Shown here piece by piece: positions 8,709 to 16,823 of a stretch of DNA of 64,000 nucleotides. The notes under the pieces were generated by a model. The model did not search any database. It saw nothing but the letters and a program-made list of their open reading frames with translations, and was not told the origin of the DNA. The stretch lies in contig ONDA01000006.1 in assembly GCA_900316475.1 (NCBI GenBank), positions 124,001-188,000 of the forward strand. Reading direction: 5' to 3'. Position numbers and translations under genes: made by a program. The stretch is from an uncultured Prevotellaceae bacterium (lineage in GTDB: Bacteria; Bacteroidota; Bacteroidia; Bacteroidales; Bacteroidaceae). Numbering within the stretch: the stretch's first letter is position 1; every line of letters starts with the position of its first letter.

Positions 8709-9649
8709 TATTTATCGTCTTTTATCTCTCCGTTAGTATTCTTTCCTAAAATAACCCACTTGCCGCCCAGATGGGGTTTGGCGCAGCCGCAGGGACTGGA
8801 GTGCATAGCCTGCTTCCAGTTGCACACCCAGGCGAGCCTAACACCGGCGGGCTTCTGCGCCATAGCGTAGTTGCGGGCCTTGATGGGCGACGGCAGCGGC
8901 GGAACGGCCATCCGGTCGAGGATTTCGGTGATGAGCTTCATCTTCTCATCTTTCTTCTGCTGCAGTTCCTCTTTGGAATATTTCTTGGTCTCCTTCTTCT
9001 CTATTCTCGGCTGGGCGACGCCCTTGTCTTTGGCCAGCAGCATGAGGACGCGCTCGCGCAACTCCTGACTGCGCTGTGCTCTGACGACGTCGCGCTCCGA
9101 GGTGTAGGGCAGCTGCATGTTCAGCTCTTCCAGTTCGCTGGCTGTTTCGGCCAGCAGCTGGTAGTCGGGCAGTTTCTTGACGTCGGCCACCAGCATCTTG
9201 GCTTCCTCCGTCAGCGGCGTGCCGCATTGCTTGCAGAAAGAGAAGTCGTTGAGGGTTTTACACACGGGGCAGACGATGCCTCCACGCGGATTACCGCACT
9301 CGTGGCAATAGATTTCGCCGGGGGCCATTCGCGTGCCGCAGAACGAGCAGATATCGGTTTTGATATACCGGTGGCAGACTTCACAGAAATCGGCATCGGG
9401 GTCTATCGCACTGCCACAGTTGGGGCAGGTAGCCATTTTCAGCGGGTGGCCGCAAGAGGCGCAGAACATCGCCTCGGGGTCGTTCACGGTGCCACAGGAG
9501 GGGCAGGCGACGCCCTGGGCTTGGTTTTGCCGGTACTGTGTTTCGGCACGCATTTCGGGTGCGGTTTCCCTGACCAGTTCTTCCCGCTGCATCGGGCGTG
9601 CGTTGAAGTCGGGACTACCGGGTTTTATAGTAATATCTTCGGTCATCAT
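8708..9649 (-). CDS. Four-zinc-ribbon protein, first gene of the kinase operon
   Basis: This 313-residue protein carries four CxxC-x(9-11)-CxxC ribbons at about 49-66, 75-92, 101-118 and 127-142. A charged helical region (about 150-255) follows, then a C-terminal segment with more Cys and Trp (WVCNWKQ, SPCGCAKPH, GGKWVI). I know no named family with this layout. I chose the ATG at 9649 because the Bacteroidetes -7 box (TATCTTTG, 9682-9675) lies just upstream. A longer frame to 9808 would run through that promoter and a terminator. Sharing zinc ribbons with the AAA and FHA proteins suggests an assembly or scaffold role (inference). Confidence 0.85.
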   Translation of the reverse strand: MMTEDITIKPGSPDFNARPMQREELVRETAPEMRAETQYRQNQAQGVACPSCGTVNDPEAMFCASCGHPLKMATCPNCGSAIDPDADFCEVCHRYIKTDICSFCGTRMAPGEIYCHECGNPRGGIVCPVCKTLNDFSFCKQCGTPLTEEAKMLVADVKKLPDYQLLAETASELEELNMQLPYTSERDVVRAQRSQELRERVLMLLAKDKGVAQPRIEKKETKKYSKEELQQKKDEKMKLITEILDRMAVPPLPSPIKARNYAMAQKPAGVRLAWVCNWKQAMHSSPCGCAKPHLGGKWVILGKNTNGEIKDDK

Positions 9650-9674
9650 ATCGGTTGTCTTAATCTTTGACGTG

Positions 9675-9705
9675 CAAAGATATAAAAAAAAAATAATTGC
9701 GCAAA
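9675..9705 (-). promoter_or_regulatory. Promoter of the kinase/AAA/FHA/PP2C operon
   Basis: On the minus strand a TTTG (9705-9702) is followed by 19 bases and TATCTTTG (9682-9675), matching the Bacteroidetes sigma-ABfr pattern. It lies 25 bases before the ATG at 9649, and its -33 box falls within the U-run of the preceding terminator. Confidence 0.8.
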
Positions 9706-9735
9706 AAAAACCGCCGCATTTTTTGTTGCGACGGT
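9703..9735 (-). terminator. Rho-independent terminator after the M13 peptidase gene
   Basis: Read on the minus strand, ACCGTCGCA and TGCGGCGGT form a 9-bp stem (one G-U pair) around an A-rich loop, followed by eight T. It separates the peptidase gene from the kinase operon. Confidence 0.85.
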
Positions 9736-9761
9736 CTTTTTGTGCTAAAAAAAGAGGAATT

Positions 9762-11801
9762 TTACCAGAGTTGCAGGCGTTTTTCCTTCGGAATATACAT
9801 TTTATCACCTTCTTTTATACCGAAAGCCTCATACCATGCATCGATATGCGGCAGTGCGCCGTTCACACGCCAGCGTCCCAGTGCGTGGGGATCGCTCTTC
9901 GTGCGGTTGCGTATCTCGGCCTCGGTGATGTTGCCTGCCCAGACGCCGGCGTAGGCCAGGAAGAATCGCTGGTCGGGAGTGAGTCCGTCGATGACGGGCA
10001 GCGTCTGGTTTTTCGTGGCGTTTTTGAAGGCAGCGTAGGCCACCATCAGTCCCCCGTGGTCGGCCAGGTTCTCGCCGAGTGTCAGTCGGCCGTTGGCCTT
10101 CAGGTCGGGCAGGACGTCGATGGCTGAGAAGAAGTCAGCATACTTGTCGGTGCGCTCTGTAAAGTTCTTTCCGTCGGTTGCCTTCCACCAGTCGTGCATG
10201 TTGCCGTCCTTGTCGAACTGTCGTCCCTGATCGTCGAATCCGTGTGTCATCTCGTGGCCTATCACCACGCCGATAGCGCCGTAGTTGAAGGCATCGTCGG
10301 CGGTCATATCGAAGAACGGAACTTGCAGGATACCAGCGGGAAAGCAGATTTCGTTCGTGGTAGGGTTATAGTAGGCGTTGACGGTTTGCGGCGTCATGTA
10401 CCAGTCCTCTATGTCGACGGGCTTGCCGGCGGTATGGTCAATATAGTACTCGTTCCAGAATGTCAGGTTGTTGATATGGTTCTCGTAGTAAGATTTTTTC
10501 GCATCCACGACGAGCTTCGTGAAGTCTATCCACTTGTCGGGATAGCCCACCTTAACATAGAAGGAGTTCAGCTTCAGCAGGGCGTTCACCTTCGTCGAGT
10601 CGTCCATCCAGTCCTGGGCGGCAATACGCTCGCCGAGGGCTATCTGCAGGTTCTTCACGAGCTTCAGCATACGGGCTTTGGCGGCGGCGGGGAAGTACTT
10701 GTCGACGTAGATGCGGCCGAGTGCCTGTCCCATAGCGCTCTGCACCTGACTGGTGGCGCGTCGCCATAGCGGGTGCTCCTCCTTGCGGCCGGTCATTGTC
10801 TTGCCGAAGAAGTCGAAGTTGGCCTTGCGCACGTCGTCGTTCAGATAGTTGGCGGCGCTGACGATGACGCCCCACTCCATATAGTCGCGGTACTCGGCGG
10901 GCTTCATCCTGGCCAGCAGCGTGTTGGCACCGGCCATGAAGGCGGGCTGGCCTACTACCAGCTCCTGCATGTACTTCGACTGCAGGCCCTGGGCGTTCAT
11001 CACCTGCTCGAGCTTCAGGTTGGGGTATTTCGCCGTGAAGTCCTTCAGCGTCATCTTGTTGTAGTTGGCCTGCGGGTCGCGCAGCTCGGTGCGGCTCTTC
11101 GACACTTTGGCCAGCGCCAGCTCGAGTTTCCAGACGTTCTGCATCTTCTTCGTGGCCTGACCTTTAGAGAAGCCGAAGAGCTGGAACATGCGCACGATGT
11201 GCTGCTTGTAGGCTTCGCGAATCTTCGTCGTGGCCTCGTCGGTCTCCAGGTAGTAGTCCTTCTGTCCCAGCGTCAGACCGCCCTGACTGACGTTCAGGAT
11301 GTTCTGCGTGGCGTTCTTCTCGTCGGCACCCATACCGGCGCTGTAGAACTCGGAGTCGCCGAACTTGGCCATCTCTAACTGCACGTCAAAGAGCTGCTTG
11401 ACGGTCTTGGCGGCCTCGAGTTTCTTGATGAGGGGCATCACGGGCTGGATGCCTTCCTTCTCGCGGCGGGCGGAGTCCATAGCCAGCTTGTAGTAGTCGG
11501 AGAGTTTCTGCTCTACCGTTCCCTGCGGGTAGGTATTGCTCTGGAGTTCCTTCAGGATGTCGTTGATACGCTTGTTGTTGTCCTCGCCCAGGCGGTCGAA
11601 GCTGCCGAAGCGGCTGTAGGCGGCTGGCAGGGGGTTGGCCTTCATCCAGCCACCGCAGGCGTATTCGTAGAAATCGTCACCGGCCTTCACGCTGGTGTTC
11701 ATGTCGGCAGGGTTGATGCCCGACTTCAGCGGCTCGTCAGCCGAGCCGTTCATGGTGATGGCAGCAAGTGCCATTGTGAGAATCATTGTCTTCAATTTCA
11801 T
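9762..11801 (-). CDS. M13 family zinc metallopeptidase (neprilysin/PepO-like), secreted
   Basis: This 679-residue endopeptidase starts with a signal peptide (MKLKTMILTMALAAITMNG). The zinc site is complete: HExxH in VVIGHEMTHGFDDQGRQFD, with the third-ligand motif ENLADHGG further on. The substrate-binding NAYYNPTTNEI and the C-terminal W of the family are present. M13 enzymes cleave short peptides on the N-side of hydrophobic residues; in Bacteroidetes they are periplasmic or surface-attached. The frame could open at 11849, but the promoter at 11839-11870 makes the ATG at 11801 the real start. It is monocistronic, with a strong terminator after it. Confidence 0.95.
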   Translation of the reverse strand: MKLKTMILTMALAAITMNGSADEPLKSGINPADMNTSVKAGDDFYEYACGGWMKANPLPAAYSRFGSFDRLGEDNNKRINDILKELQSNTYPQGTVEQKLSDYYKLAMDSARREKEGIQPVMPLIKKLEAAKTVKQLFDVQLEMAKFGDSEFYSAGMGADEKNATQNILNVSQGGLTLGQKDYYLETDEATTKIREAYKQHIVRMFQLFGFSKGQATKKMQNVWKLELALAKVSKSRTELRDPQANYNKMTLKDFTAKYPNLKLEQVMNAQGLQSKYMQELVVGQPAFMAGANTLLARMKPAEYRDYMEWGVIVSAANYLNDDVRKANFDFFGKTMTGRKEEHPLWRRATSQVQSAMGQALGRIYVDKYFPAAAKARMLKLVKNLQIALGERIAAQDWMDDSTKVNALLKLNSFYVKVGYPDKWIDFTKLVVDAKKSYYENHINNLTFWNEYYIDHTAGKPVDIEDWYMTPQTVNAYYNPTTNEICFPAGILQVPFFDMTADDAFNYGAIGVVIGHEMTHGFDDQGRQFDKDGNMHDWWKATDGKNFTERTDKYADFFSAIDVLPDLKANGRLTLGENLADHGGLMVAYAAFKNATKNQTLPVIDGLTPDQRFFLAYAGVWAGNITEAEIRNRTKSDPHALGRWRVNGALPHIDAWYEAFGIKEGDKMYIPKEKRLQLW

Positions 11802-11838
11802 AATCGTGATAGTATTCTTTAGCTTATCATTTTGGGTA

Positions 11839-11870
11839 CAAAGGTACAAATAATATTTTGCGGTTCCAAA
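11839..11870 (-). promoter_or_regulatory. Promoter of the M13 peptidase gene
   Basis: The minus strand shows TTTG (11870-11867), a 20-base spacer and TACCTTTG (11846-11839), 38 bases before the chosen ATG. Confidence 0.8.
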
Positions 11871-11916
11871 ATTTTTTGCAAAAAAGATGACATTCGGGAG
11901 TAATTTTTTTCGTGGT

Positions 11917-13914
11917 CTAATTCGTGAGACTTTCCAGCTCTGTCGAGAGCTGTTCCCAGCGCTCCACTTCCTCGTCCAGTGAGCGTTTCGTCGACGTGTA
12001 TTCGGTCACCAGCGTCATGTCCGAGGCGTTCTCGGGCGACATCAGCAGTTCGTCGAGTTCTTTCAGGCGGGCTTCCATTTTCTCTATTTTGGTCTCCGAA
12101 GCCTTCACGGCCTTCTCGGCGCGTGCTATGCGCTTCTGCTGCTCCTTATGCTCGGCGTACGACGTTTTCTGCCTCTCATTCGTCCCAGCTGTCCCAGCAG
12201 TCCCACTCGTCCCACCAGTCCCACTCGTCCCACCAGTCCCACTCGCAGTCCCACCAGTCCCACTCGCAGCCCCACCAGCCTTATTCGCTCCCAGCTCGCT
12301 CAGCTCGTCGATCTTGCGGCTCTGCAGGAAGTCGTAGATGCCGCCGAGATGCTCGCGGACGCGACCGCCGCCGAACTCGTAGACCTTGGTGACAAGGCCG
12401 TCGAGGAACTCACGGTCGTGGCTGACGACGATGGCCGTACCGTCGAAGGCGCGGATAGCCTCTTTCAGCACGTCCTTCGACGCCATATCGAGGTGGTTCG
12501 TGGGCTCGTCGAGTATCAGCAGGTTGACGGGCTCCAGCAGCAGCTTGATCATCGCCAGACGGCTCCGCTCGCCGCCGCTGAGCACCTTCACCTTCTTGTC
12601 GCTGTTCTCGCCACCAAACATGAAGGCGCCGAGAATGTCGTTGATGCGCAGGCGCACGTCGCCTTTGGCCACGTTGTCGATGGTCTGGAACACCGTCAGC
12701 TGCTCGTCAAGCAGCTGGGCCTGGTTCTGGGCGAAGTAGCCTATCTGCACGTTGTGGCCTATCTTCAGATGGCCGTCAAAGGGTATCTCGCCCATGATAC
12801 ACTTCACCAGCGTCGACTTGCCCTCGCCGTTCTTGCCGACAAAGGCGACCTTCTCGCCGCGCTTGATGGTGAGGTTCACGTGGTCGAAGACCTGGTGGTC
12901 GCCATACACCTTCTTCACCTCGTCGCAGATGACGGGGTAGTCGCCGGAGCGCAGACAGGGGGGGAACTTCAGGTGCATGGCCGAATTGTCAACGTCGTCC
13001 ACCTCGATGGGCACGATTTTCTCCAGCTGCTTCACCTTCTGCTGCACCTGTACGGCCTTCGTCGCCTGATAGCGGAAGCGCTCTATAAACGCCTTCATGT
13101 CGGCGATTTCCTTCTGCTGGTTCTCGTAGGCGCGCAACTGCTGTTCGCGGCGCTCGCGGCGCAGCGTGACGTACTCGTCGTACTTCACGCGGTAGTCAAC
13201 GACCCTGCCGCAGGATATCTCCAGCGTGCGGTTCGAGACGTTATTGATAAACGCCCGGTCGTGACTCACCAGCACCACCGCCGACGCCGACTGCGCCAGA
13301 AACTGCTCTAGCCACTGTATGGACTCTATGTCGAGATGGTTCGTGGGCTCGTCGAGCAGCAGCACGTCGGGCTTCTGCAGCAGTATCTTCGCCAGTTCGA
13401 TACGCATACGCCAACCGCCGGAGAACTCGCTCGTCGGACGGTCGAAGTCTGTGCGCTCGAAACCTAAGCCGATGAGCGTACGCTCCAATTCGGCCTCACG
13501 GTGGGCAGCACCCATCATCATGTAGCGCTCGTGCTCCATCGTGTAGCGCTCCACCAGCGCCATATAGCTGTCGCTCTCGTAGTCAGTACGCTCGTTCATC
13601 TCGCGCTCCAGGCGGGCTACGCGCTCGGCCATTGCCGTCACGTTGGCAAACGCCTTCTGCGCCTCGTCGCGCACCGTGGTGTCGTCCTGCAGCTTCATCA
13701 CCTGCGGCAGGTAGCCTACACTGGTGTCGTTGGGCATGCTCACCGTGCCCGCCGTGGGCTGTTGCTGTCCGCAGAGCACCTTCAGCATCGTCGACTTCCC
13801 GGCTCCATTCTTGCCCACAAGGGCGATGCGGTCGCGGGGGTTGATGACAAAGCTGGCATCCGAAAACAGAGGCTTCACGCCGAATTCTACCTTTAATCCT
13901 TCAACAGAAATCAT
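11917..13914 (-). CDS. ABC-F family ATPase with repeat-encoded linker
   Basis: This 665-residue soluble protein has two ABC cassettes and no membrane domain. Walker A motifs are GKNGAGKST (about 35-43) and GKNGEGKST; signatures are FSGGW and LSGGE; both Walker B regions read LLDEPTNHLD or LILDEPTNHLD. ABC-F proteins act on ribosomes as translation factors or antibiotic-protection proteins. After cassette 2 comes a Gly/Thr/Ser linker of about 40 residues, then a C-terminal coiled coil as in Uup-type members. The linker is a DNA minisatellite (12181-12290). Which ABC-F subgroup it belongs to is not resolved. A TACCTTTG box at 13956-13949 on the minus strand is the probable promoter. Confidence 0.92.
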   Translation of the reverse strand: MISVEGLKVEFGVKPLFSDASFVINPRDRIALVGKNGAGKSTMLKVLCGQQQPTAGTVSMPNDTSVGYLPQVMKLQDDTTVRDEAQKAFANVTAMAERVARLEREMNERTDYESDSYMALVERYTMEHERYMMMGAAHREAELERTLIGLGFERTDFDRPTSEFSGGWRMRIELAKILLQKPDVLLLDEPTNHLDIESIQWLEQFLAQSASAVVLVSHDRAFINNVSNRTLEISCGRVVDYRVKYDEYVTLRRERREQQLRAYENQQKEIADMKAFIERFRYQATKAVQVQQKVKQLEKIVPIEVDDVDNSAMHLKFPPCLRSGDYPVICDEVKKVYGDHQVFDHVNLTIKRGEKVAFVGKNGEGKSTLVKCIMGEIPFDGHLKIGHNVQIGYFAQNQAQLLDEQLTVFQTIDNVAKGDVRLRINDILGAFMFGGENSDKKVKVLSGGERSRLAMIKLLLEPVNLLILDEPTNHLDMASKDVLKEAIRAFDGTAIVVSHDREFLDGLVTKVYEFGGGRVREHLGGIYDFLQSRKIDELSELGANKAGGAASGTGGTASGTGGTSGTGGTSGTAGTAGTNERQKTSYAEHKEQQKRIARAEKAVKASETKIEKMEARLKELDELLMSPENASDMTLVTEYTSTKRSLDEEVERWEQLSTELESLTN
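12181..12290 (-). repeat. Coding minisatellite in the ABC-F gene
   Basis: Tandem copies of short units built from gtcccaccagtcccactc (18 bases, with 9-base half units and variants) encode (S/T)GTGG-type peptide. All visible unit lengths are multiples of three, so changes in copy number would alter linker length without shifting frame. Confidence 0.85.
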
Positions 13915-14077
13915 TCGTCTCTACAAGTTAAATTTGTGAAAGTGCTTGCAAAGGTACGACTTTTTTTTCAATACAGAAAAAGAAAAGCATAATAATTCAA
14001 CTATATGTAACACAAGCAACGGCGGAGTGTATCTCTCATCGTGCAAGGGTACGAAAATTACAGGAAAAGACATGTCG

Positions 14078-14240
14078 CTGTTGCAGTTGTTGCAGTGTTG
14101 CAGTTCAAAATAGTGAATACAAAAGTGTGGAAAAAAACTCTATATTTATATATATATAAATATATATATAAATATAGAACATATTTTGGGGGTGTGGGAA
14201 TACTTCCGGGGGAACTGCAACACTGCAACAACTGCAACAG
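14078..14240. repeat. Nested inverted repeat with AT-rich core
   Basis: The outer arms, 14078-14105 and 14213-14240, are perfect 28-base reverse complements, each with three TTGCAG (or CTGCAA) copies. Inside lies a perfect 18-base AT palindrome, arms 14140-14157 and 14160-14177, with a two-base loop. No open frame spans it. TTGCAG-type repeats of this kind are, as I recall, common around Bacteroidetes VirE/DUF3987 islands, but here no such gene is adjacent. Confidence 0.9.
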
Positions 14241-14306
14241 ACAGAAAAAAATGCGATATGAAAAAAATAATTGCAACAGTATTCGTGAACCGCAACGGCC
14301 GTGTTG

Positions 14307-14314
14307 TATCTTTG
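14307..14314 (+). promoter_or_regulatory. Orphan Bacteroidetes -7 box
   Basis: TATCTTTG is followed by GCAGC, as in active promoters of this genome. It would start a transcript at about 14320, running through the 22-base repeats towards tex. The -33 box is weak (TTCG), so activity is uncertain. Confidence 0.4.
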
Positions 14315-14338
14315 CAGCGTCAAAAAAAACGAGTGAAA

Positions 14339-14404
14339 CCACTTAGCACGGCTAACCCGGCCACTTAGCACGGCGAAATGTTCCACTTAGCCCGACAAAG
14401 TGAC
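14339..14404 (+). repeat. Three 22-base tandem repeats (iteron-like)
   Basis: Units begin at 14339, 14361 and 14383, exactly 22 bases apart, each starting CCACTTAGC. Units 1 and 2 share the first 14 bases (CCACTTAGCACGGC); unit 3 reads CCACTTAGCCCGAC. A period of 22 is not a multiple of three, so coding origin is unlikely. Confidence 0.85.
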
Positions 14405-14533
14405 AACTCCGGTAGGTGTGCCACGGAAAAAAAAACTGCGCCCAATTTTCAGGCAATAAAATCGCGAGGGTTTTCTTGTCTCTATTACAGATGGAGCGAG
14501 CGCGTGTTTTTTGCGTGCTTTTTTGGAGATTAA

Positions 14534-14565
14534 TTTGCAGGATTCGTTTTTTCTCTGTATCTTTG
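14534..14565 (+). promoter_or_regulatory. Promoter of tex
   Basis: TTTG (14534-14537), a 20-base spacer and TATCTTTG (14558-14565) match the Bacteroidetes consensus. The leader is about 60 bases and ends with an AGGAG motif eight bases before the ATG, unusual for this phylum. Confidence 0.85.
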
Positions 14566-14629
14566 CACTACCTTTAAGGGTATCGTGAGTATTCGAAAGG
14601 TGCTTAATAATTTATAAAAGGAGAAGCAG

Positions 14630-16801
14630 ATGAACATCATAGCACGACTGATAGCCGAACGGCTGAACATAGCAGAGAAAAACGTTGACGGCACACTGCA
14701 GCTGCTGGACGAGGGATGCACCATCCCTTTCATAGCACGCTACCGCAAGGAGCGCACGGGCGGGCTCGACGAGGTGCAGATTAGTGCCATCAGCGACCAG
14801 TACGAGCGGCTGAAGGAACTACAGAAGCGCAAGGAGACCGTGCTGAAGACCATCAGCGAGCAGGGCAAGATGACGCCCGAACTGGAGAAGCGCATCAACG
14901 ACACGTGGGAGTCGACGACGCTGGAAGACATCTACCTGCCCTACCGCCCCAAGCGCCGCACGCGCGCACAGGTGGCCCGCGAACAGGGACTGGAACCGCT
15001 GGCCAAGATGCTGCTCCTGCAGCGCGAGCGCGACCCGGAACGCGCCGCCCAGCGATTCATTGCCGGCGCCCAGCGTCCCGCTGGCGACGGTTCCCCCGTC
15101 GCCACTGTCGAAGACGCCCTCCGCGGTGCCCAGGACATCATTGCCGAACAGGTGAGCGAAGACGAGCGCAGCCGTCAGCAGGTGCGCGGAGCTTTCCGCC
15201 GGACGGCCATCATCACCTCGAAGGTGGTGAAGGCCAAGCAGAATACCGACGAAGCCCAGAAGTTCAGCGACTATTTCGACTGGCAGGAACCCCTGAAGCG
15301 CTGTTCCAGTCACCGGCTGCTGGCCATGCGGCGCGGCGAGGCAGAGGGCATCCTGCGGCTGAGCATCGACCCCGTGAGCGACGACGAGTGCGTAGAACGC
15401 CTGCAGCGCCACTACGTCTACGGACAAACACCCTGCGGCCGACTGGTGGCTGAGGCCGTCGAGGACAGCTACAAGCGCCTGCTGAAGCCGTCGATAGAGA
15501 CGGAGTTCTTCAGCCTGAGCAAGGAGCAGGCCGACGACGAGGCCATCCGCGTGTTTGCCGAGAACCTGCGGCAGCTGCTGCTCTCGGCACCCCTCGGACA
15601 GAAACGCGTGATGGGCATCGACCCCGGTTTCCGCACAGGCTGCAAGGTGGTGTGTCTCGACGCTCAGGGCAACCTGCTCCACCACGAGGCCATCTTCCCC
15701 CACCCGCCCGTGAACCACCGTATGCAGGCCACCGTCCACCTGCAGCAGATGTTAGCCGACTACCACATCGAGGCCATCGCCATAGGCAACGGGACGGCCA
15801 GCCGCGAGACACGGGCGTTTGCAGAGGAATGTCTTGCCGGCGAAAGCGGTAAGCACATCAGCATCTTCGTCGTCAGCGAGGACGGTGCCTCCGTCTACTC
15901 GGCCTCGAAGACCGCCCGCGAGGAGTTCCCCGACGAGGATGTCACCGTTCGCGGTGCCGTCTCCATAGGTCGCCGACTGATGGACCCGCTGTCTGAATTA
16001 GTCAAGATAGACCCTAAGAGCATCGGCGTGGGCCAGTACCAGCACGACGTAGACCAGACAAAGCTGAAACAACAGCTCGACCAGACGGTGATGAGCTGCG
16101 TCAACTCTGTCGGCGTGAACCTGAACACCGCCTCGCAGCACCTGCTGCAGTACGTCAGCGGACTGGGACCGTCGCTGGCCAAGAACATTGTAGACTACAG
16201 AAAAGAGAACGGGGCGTTCACCAGCAGGGCACAGCTGAAGAAAGTGCCGCGACTGGGCCCCGCGGCCTTCGAGCAGTGTGCCGGTTTCCTGCGCATTCCC
16301 GATGCCAAAAACCCGCTCGACAACAGCGCCGTACACCCTGAGCGCTACAACGTCGTGGAACAGATGGCACGCGACCAGCAGTGCACCGTTGCCGACCTGA
16401 TAAAGGACAAGGAGAAGCGTCAGGCCATACGCCCCGAGCGCTACGTGACGGATGACATCGGACTGCCCACGCTGACCGACATCCTGAAGGAGCTGGAGAA
16501 GCCCGGTCGCGATCCCCGCGAACAGATTGAGGAGTTTGAGTTTGCCAAAGGCATCGAGAGCGTCGACGACCTTGTGGAAGGGATGGAACTGCCCGGCATC
16601 GTGACCAACATCACCGCCTTCGGTGCCTTCGTCGACATCGGCGTCCATCAGGACGGACTCGTCCACGTGTCGCAGCTCGCCGACAAGTTCGTCAAAGACC
16701 CCAATACCGTCGTGAAGCTCCACCAGCACGTCCGCGTCCGCGTCATCGAGGTGGACCGCCGCCGAGGCCGCATCTCACTCTCCATGCGCGGCATGAAATG
16801 A
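14630..16801 (+). CDS. tex: Tex-family RNA-binding transcription accessory protein
   Basis: This 723-residue protein matches Tex/YhgF throughout: the N-terminal helical domain (IPFIARYRKERTGGLDE), the YqgF/RuvX-like RNase H fold (VMGIDPGFRTGCKV, about 325 on), helix-hairpin-helix motifs (NTASQHLLQYVSGLGPSLA) and a C-terminal S1 domain (about 645-720, GIVTNITAFGAFVDIG ... HVSQL). Tex binds nucleic acid and affects transcription and RNA turnover. It is a full-length member. It has its own promoter; mgtC follows 22 bases downstream and is probably co-transcribed. Confidence 0.96.
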   Translation: MNIIARLIAERLNIAEKNVDGTLQLLDEGCTIPFIARYRKERTGGLDEVQISAISDQYERLKELQKRKETVLKTISEQGKMTPELEKRINDTWESTTLEDIYLPYRPKRRTRAQVAREQGLEPLAKMLLLQRERDPERAAQRFIAGAQRPAGDGSPVATVEDALRGAQDIIAEQVSEDERSRQQVRGAFRRTAIITSKVVKAKQNTDEAQKFSDYFDWQEPLKRCSSHRLLAMRRGEAEGILRLSIDPVSDDECVERLQRHYVYGQTPCGRLVAEAVEDSYKRLLKPSIETEFFSLSKEQADDEAIRVFAENLRQLLLSAPLGQKRVMGIDPGFRTGCKVVCLDAQGNLLHHEAIFPHPPVNHRMQATVHLQQMLADYHIEAIAIGNGTASRETRAFAEECLAGESGKHISIFVVSEDGASVYSASKTAREEFPDEDVTVRGAVSIGRRLMDPLSELVKIDPKSIGVGQYQHDVDQTKLKQQLDQTVMSCVNSVGVNLNTASQHLLQYVSGLGPSLAKNIVDYRKENGAFTSRAQLKKVPRLGPAAFEQCAGFLRIPDAKNPLDNSAVHPERYNVVEQMARDQQCTVADLIKDKEKRQAIRPERYVTDDIGLPTLTDILKELEKPGRDPREQIEEFEFAKGIESVDDLVEGMELPGIVTNITAFGAFVDIGVHQDGLVHVSQLADKFVKDPNTVVKLHQHVRVRVIEVDRRRGRISLSMRGMK

Positions 16802-16823
16802 TTGGTAAAAAACATTCAGCATA

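Larger units (their letters stand above)
13915..14629. other. 715-base non-coding region between two divergent genes
   Basis: No convincing gene lies here. From left to right it holds: the promoter of the ABC-F gene (13949-13956, minus), a nested inverted repeat (14078-14240), a TATCTTTG box on the plus strand (14307-14314), three 22-base direct repeats (14339-14404), and the tex promoter (14534-14565). Short frames of up to about 100 codons here are low-complexity Ile/Tyr strings produced by the AT palindrome and are not supported. Confidence 0.75.

Noticed and set aside
6444..8870. 808-codon plus-strand frame antisense to the kinase
   Set aside because: It lacks any domain, signal or promoter and mirrors codon bias of the real gene, which has full kinase motifs.
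1091..9649. Type VI secretion regulatory locus
   Set aside because: Kinase, phosphatase and FHA occur together as in T6SS, but no Tss, Hcp, VgrG or ClpV-type gene is present, and the AAA modules are CbxX-like rather than ClpV.
9650..9808. Longer N-terminus for the zinc-ribbon protein (start at 9808)
   Set aside because: It would run through a rho-independent terminator and the TTTG/TATCTTTG promoter.
12181..12290. CRISPR-like or frameshifted region
   Set aside because: The repeats are contiguous, in frame, and continue an otherwise intact ABC-F protein into its coiled coil.
14041..14386. Short frames in the 14.0-14.4 kb region
   Set aside because: They are Ile/Tyr/Lys runs produced by the AT palindrome and TTGCAG repeats; none has a plausible start or domain.
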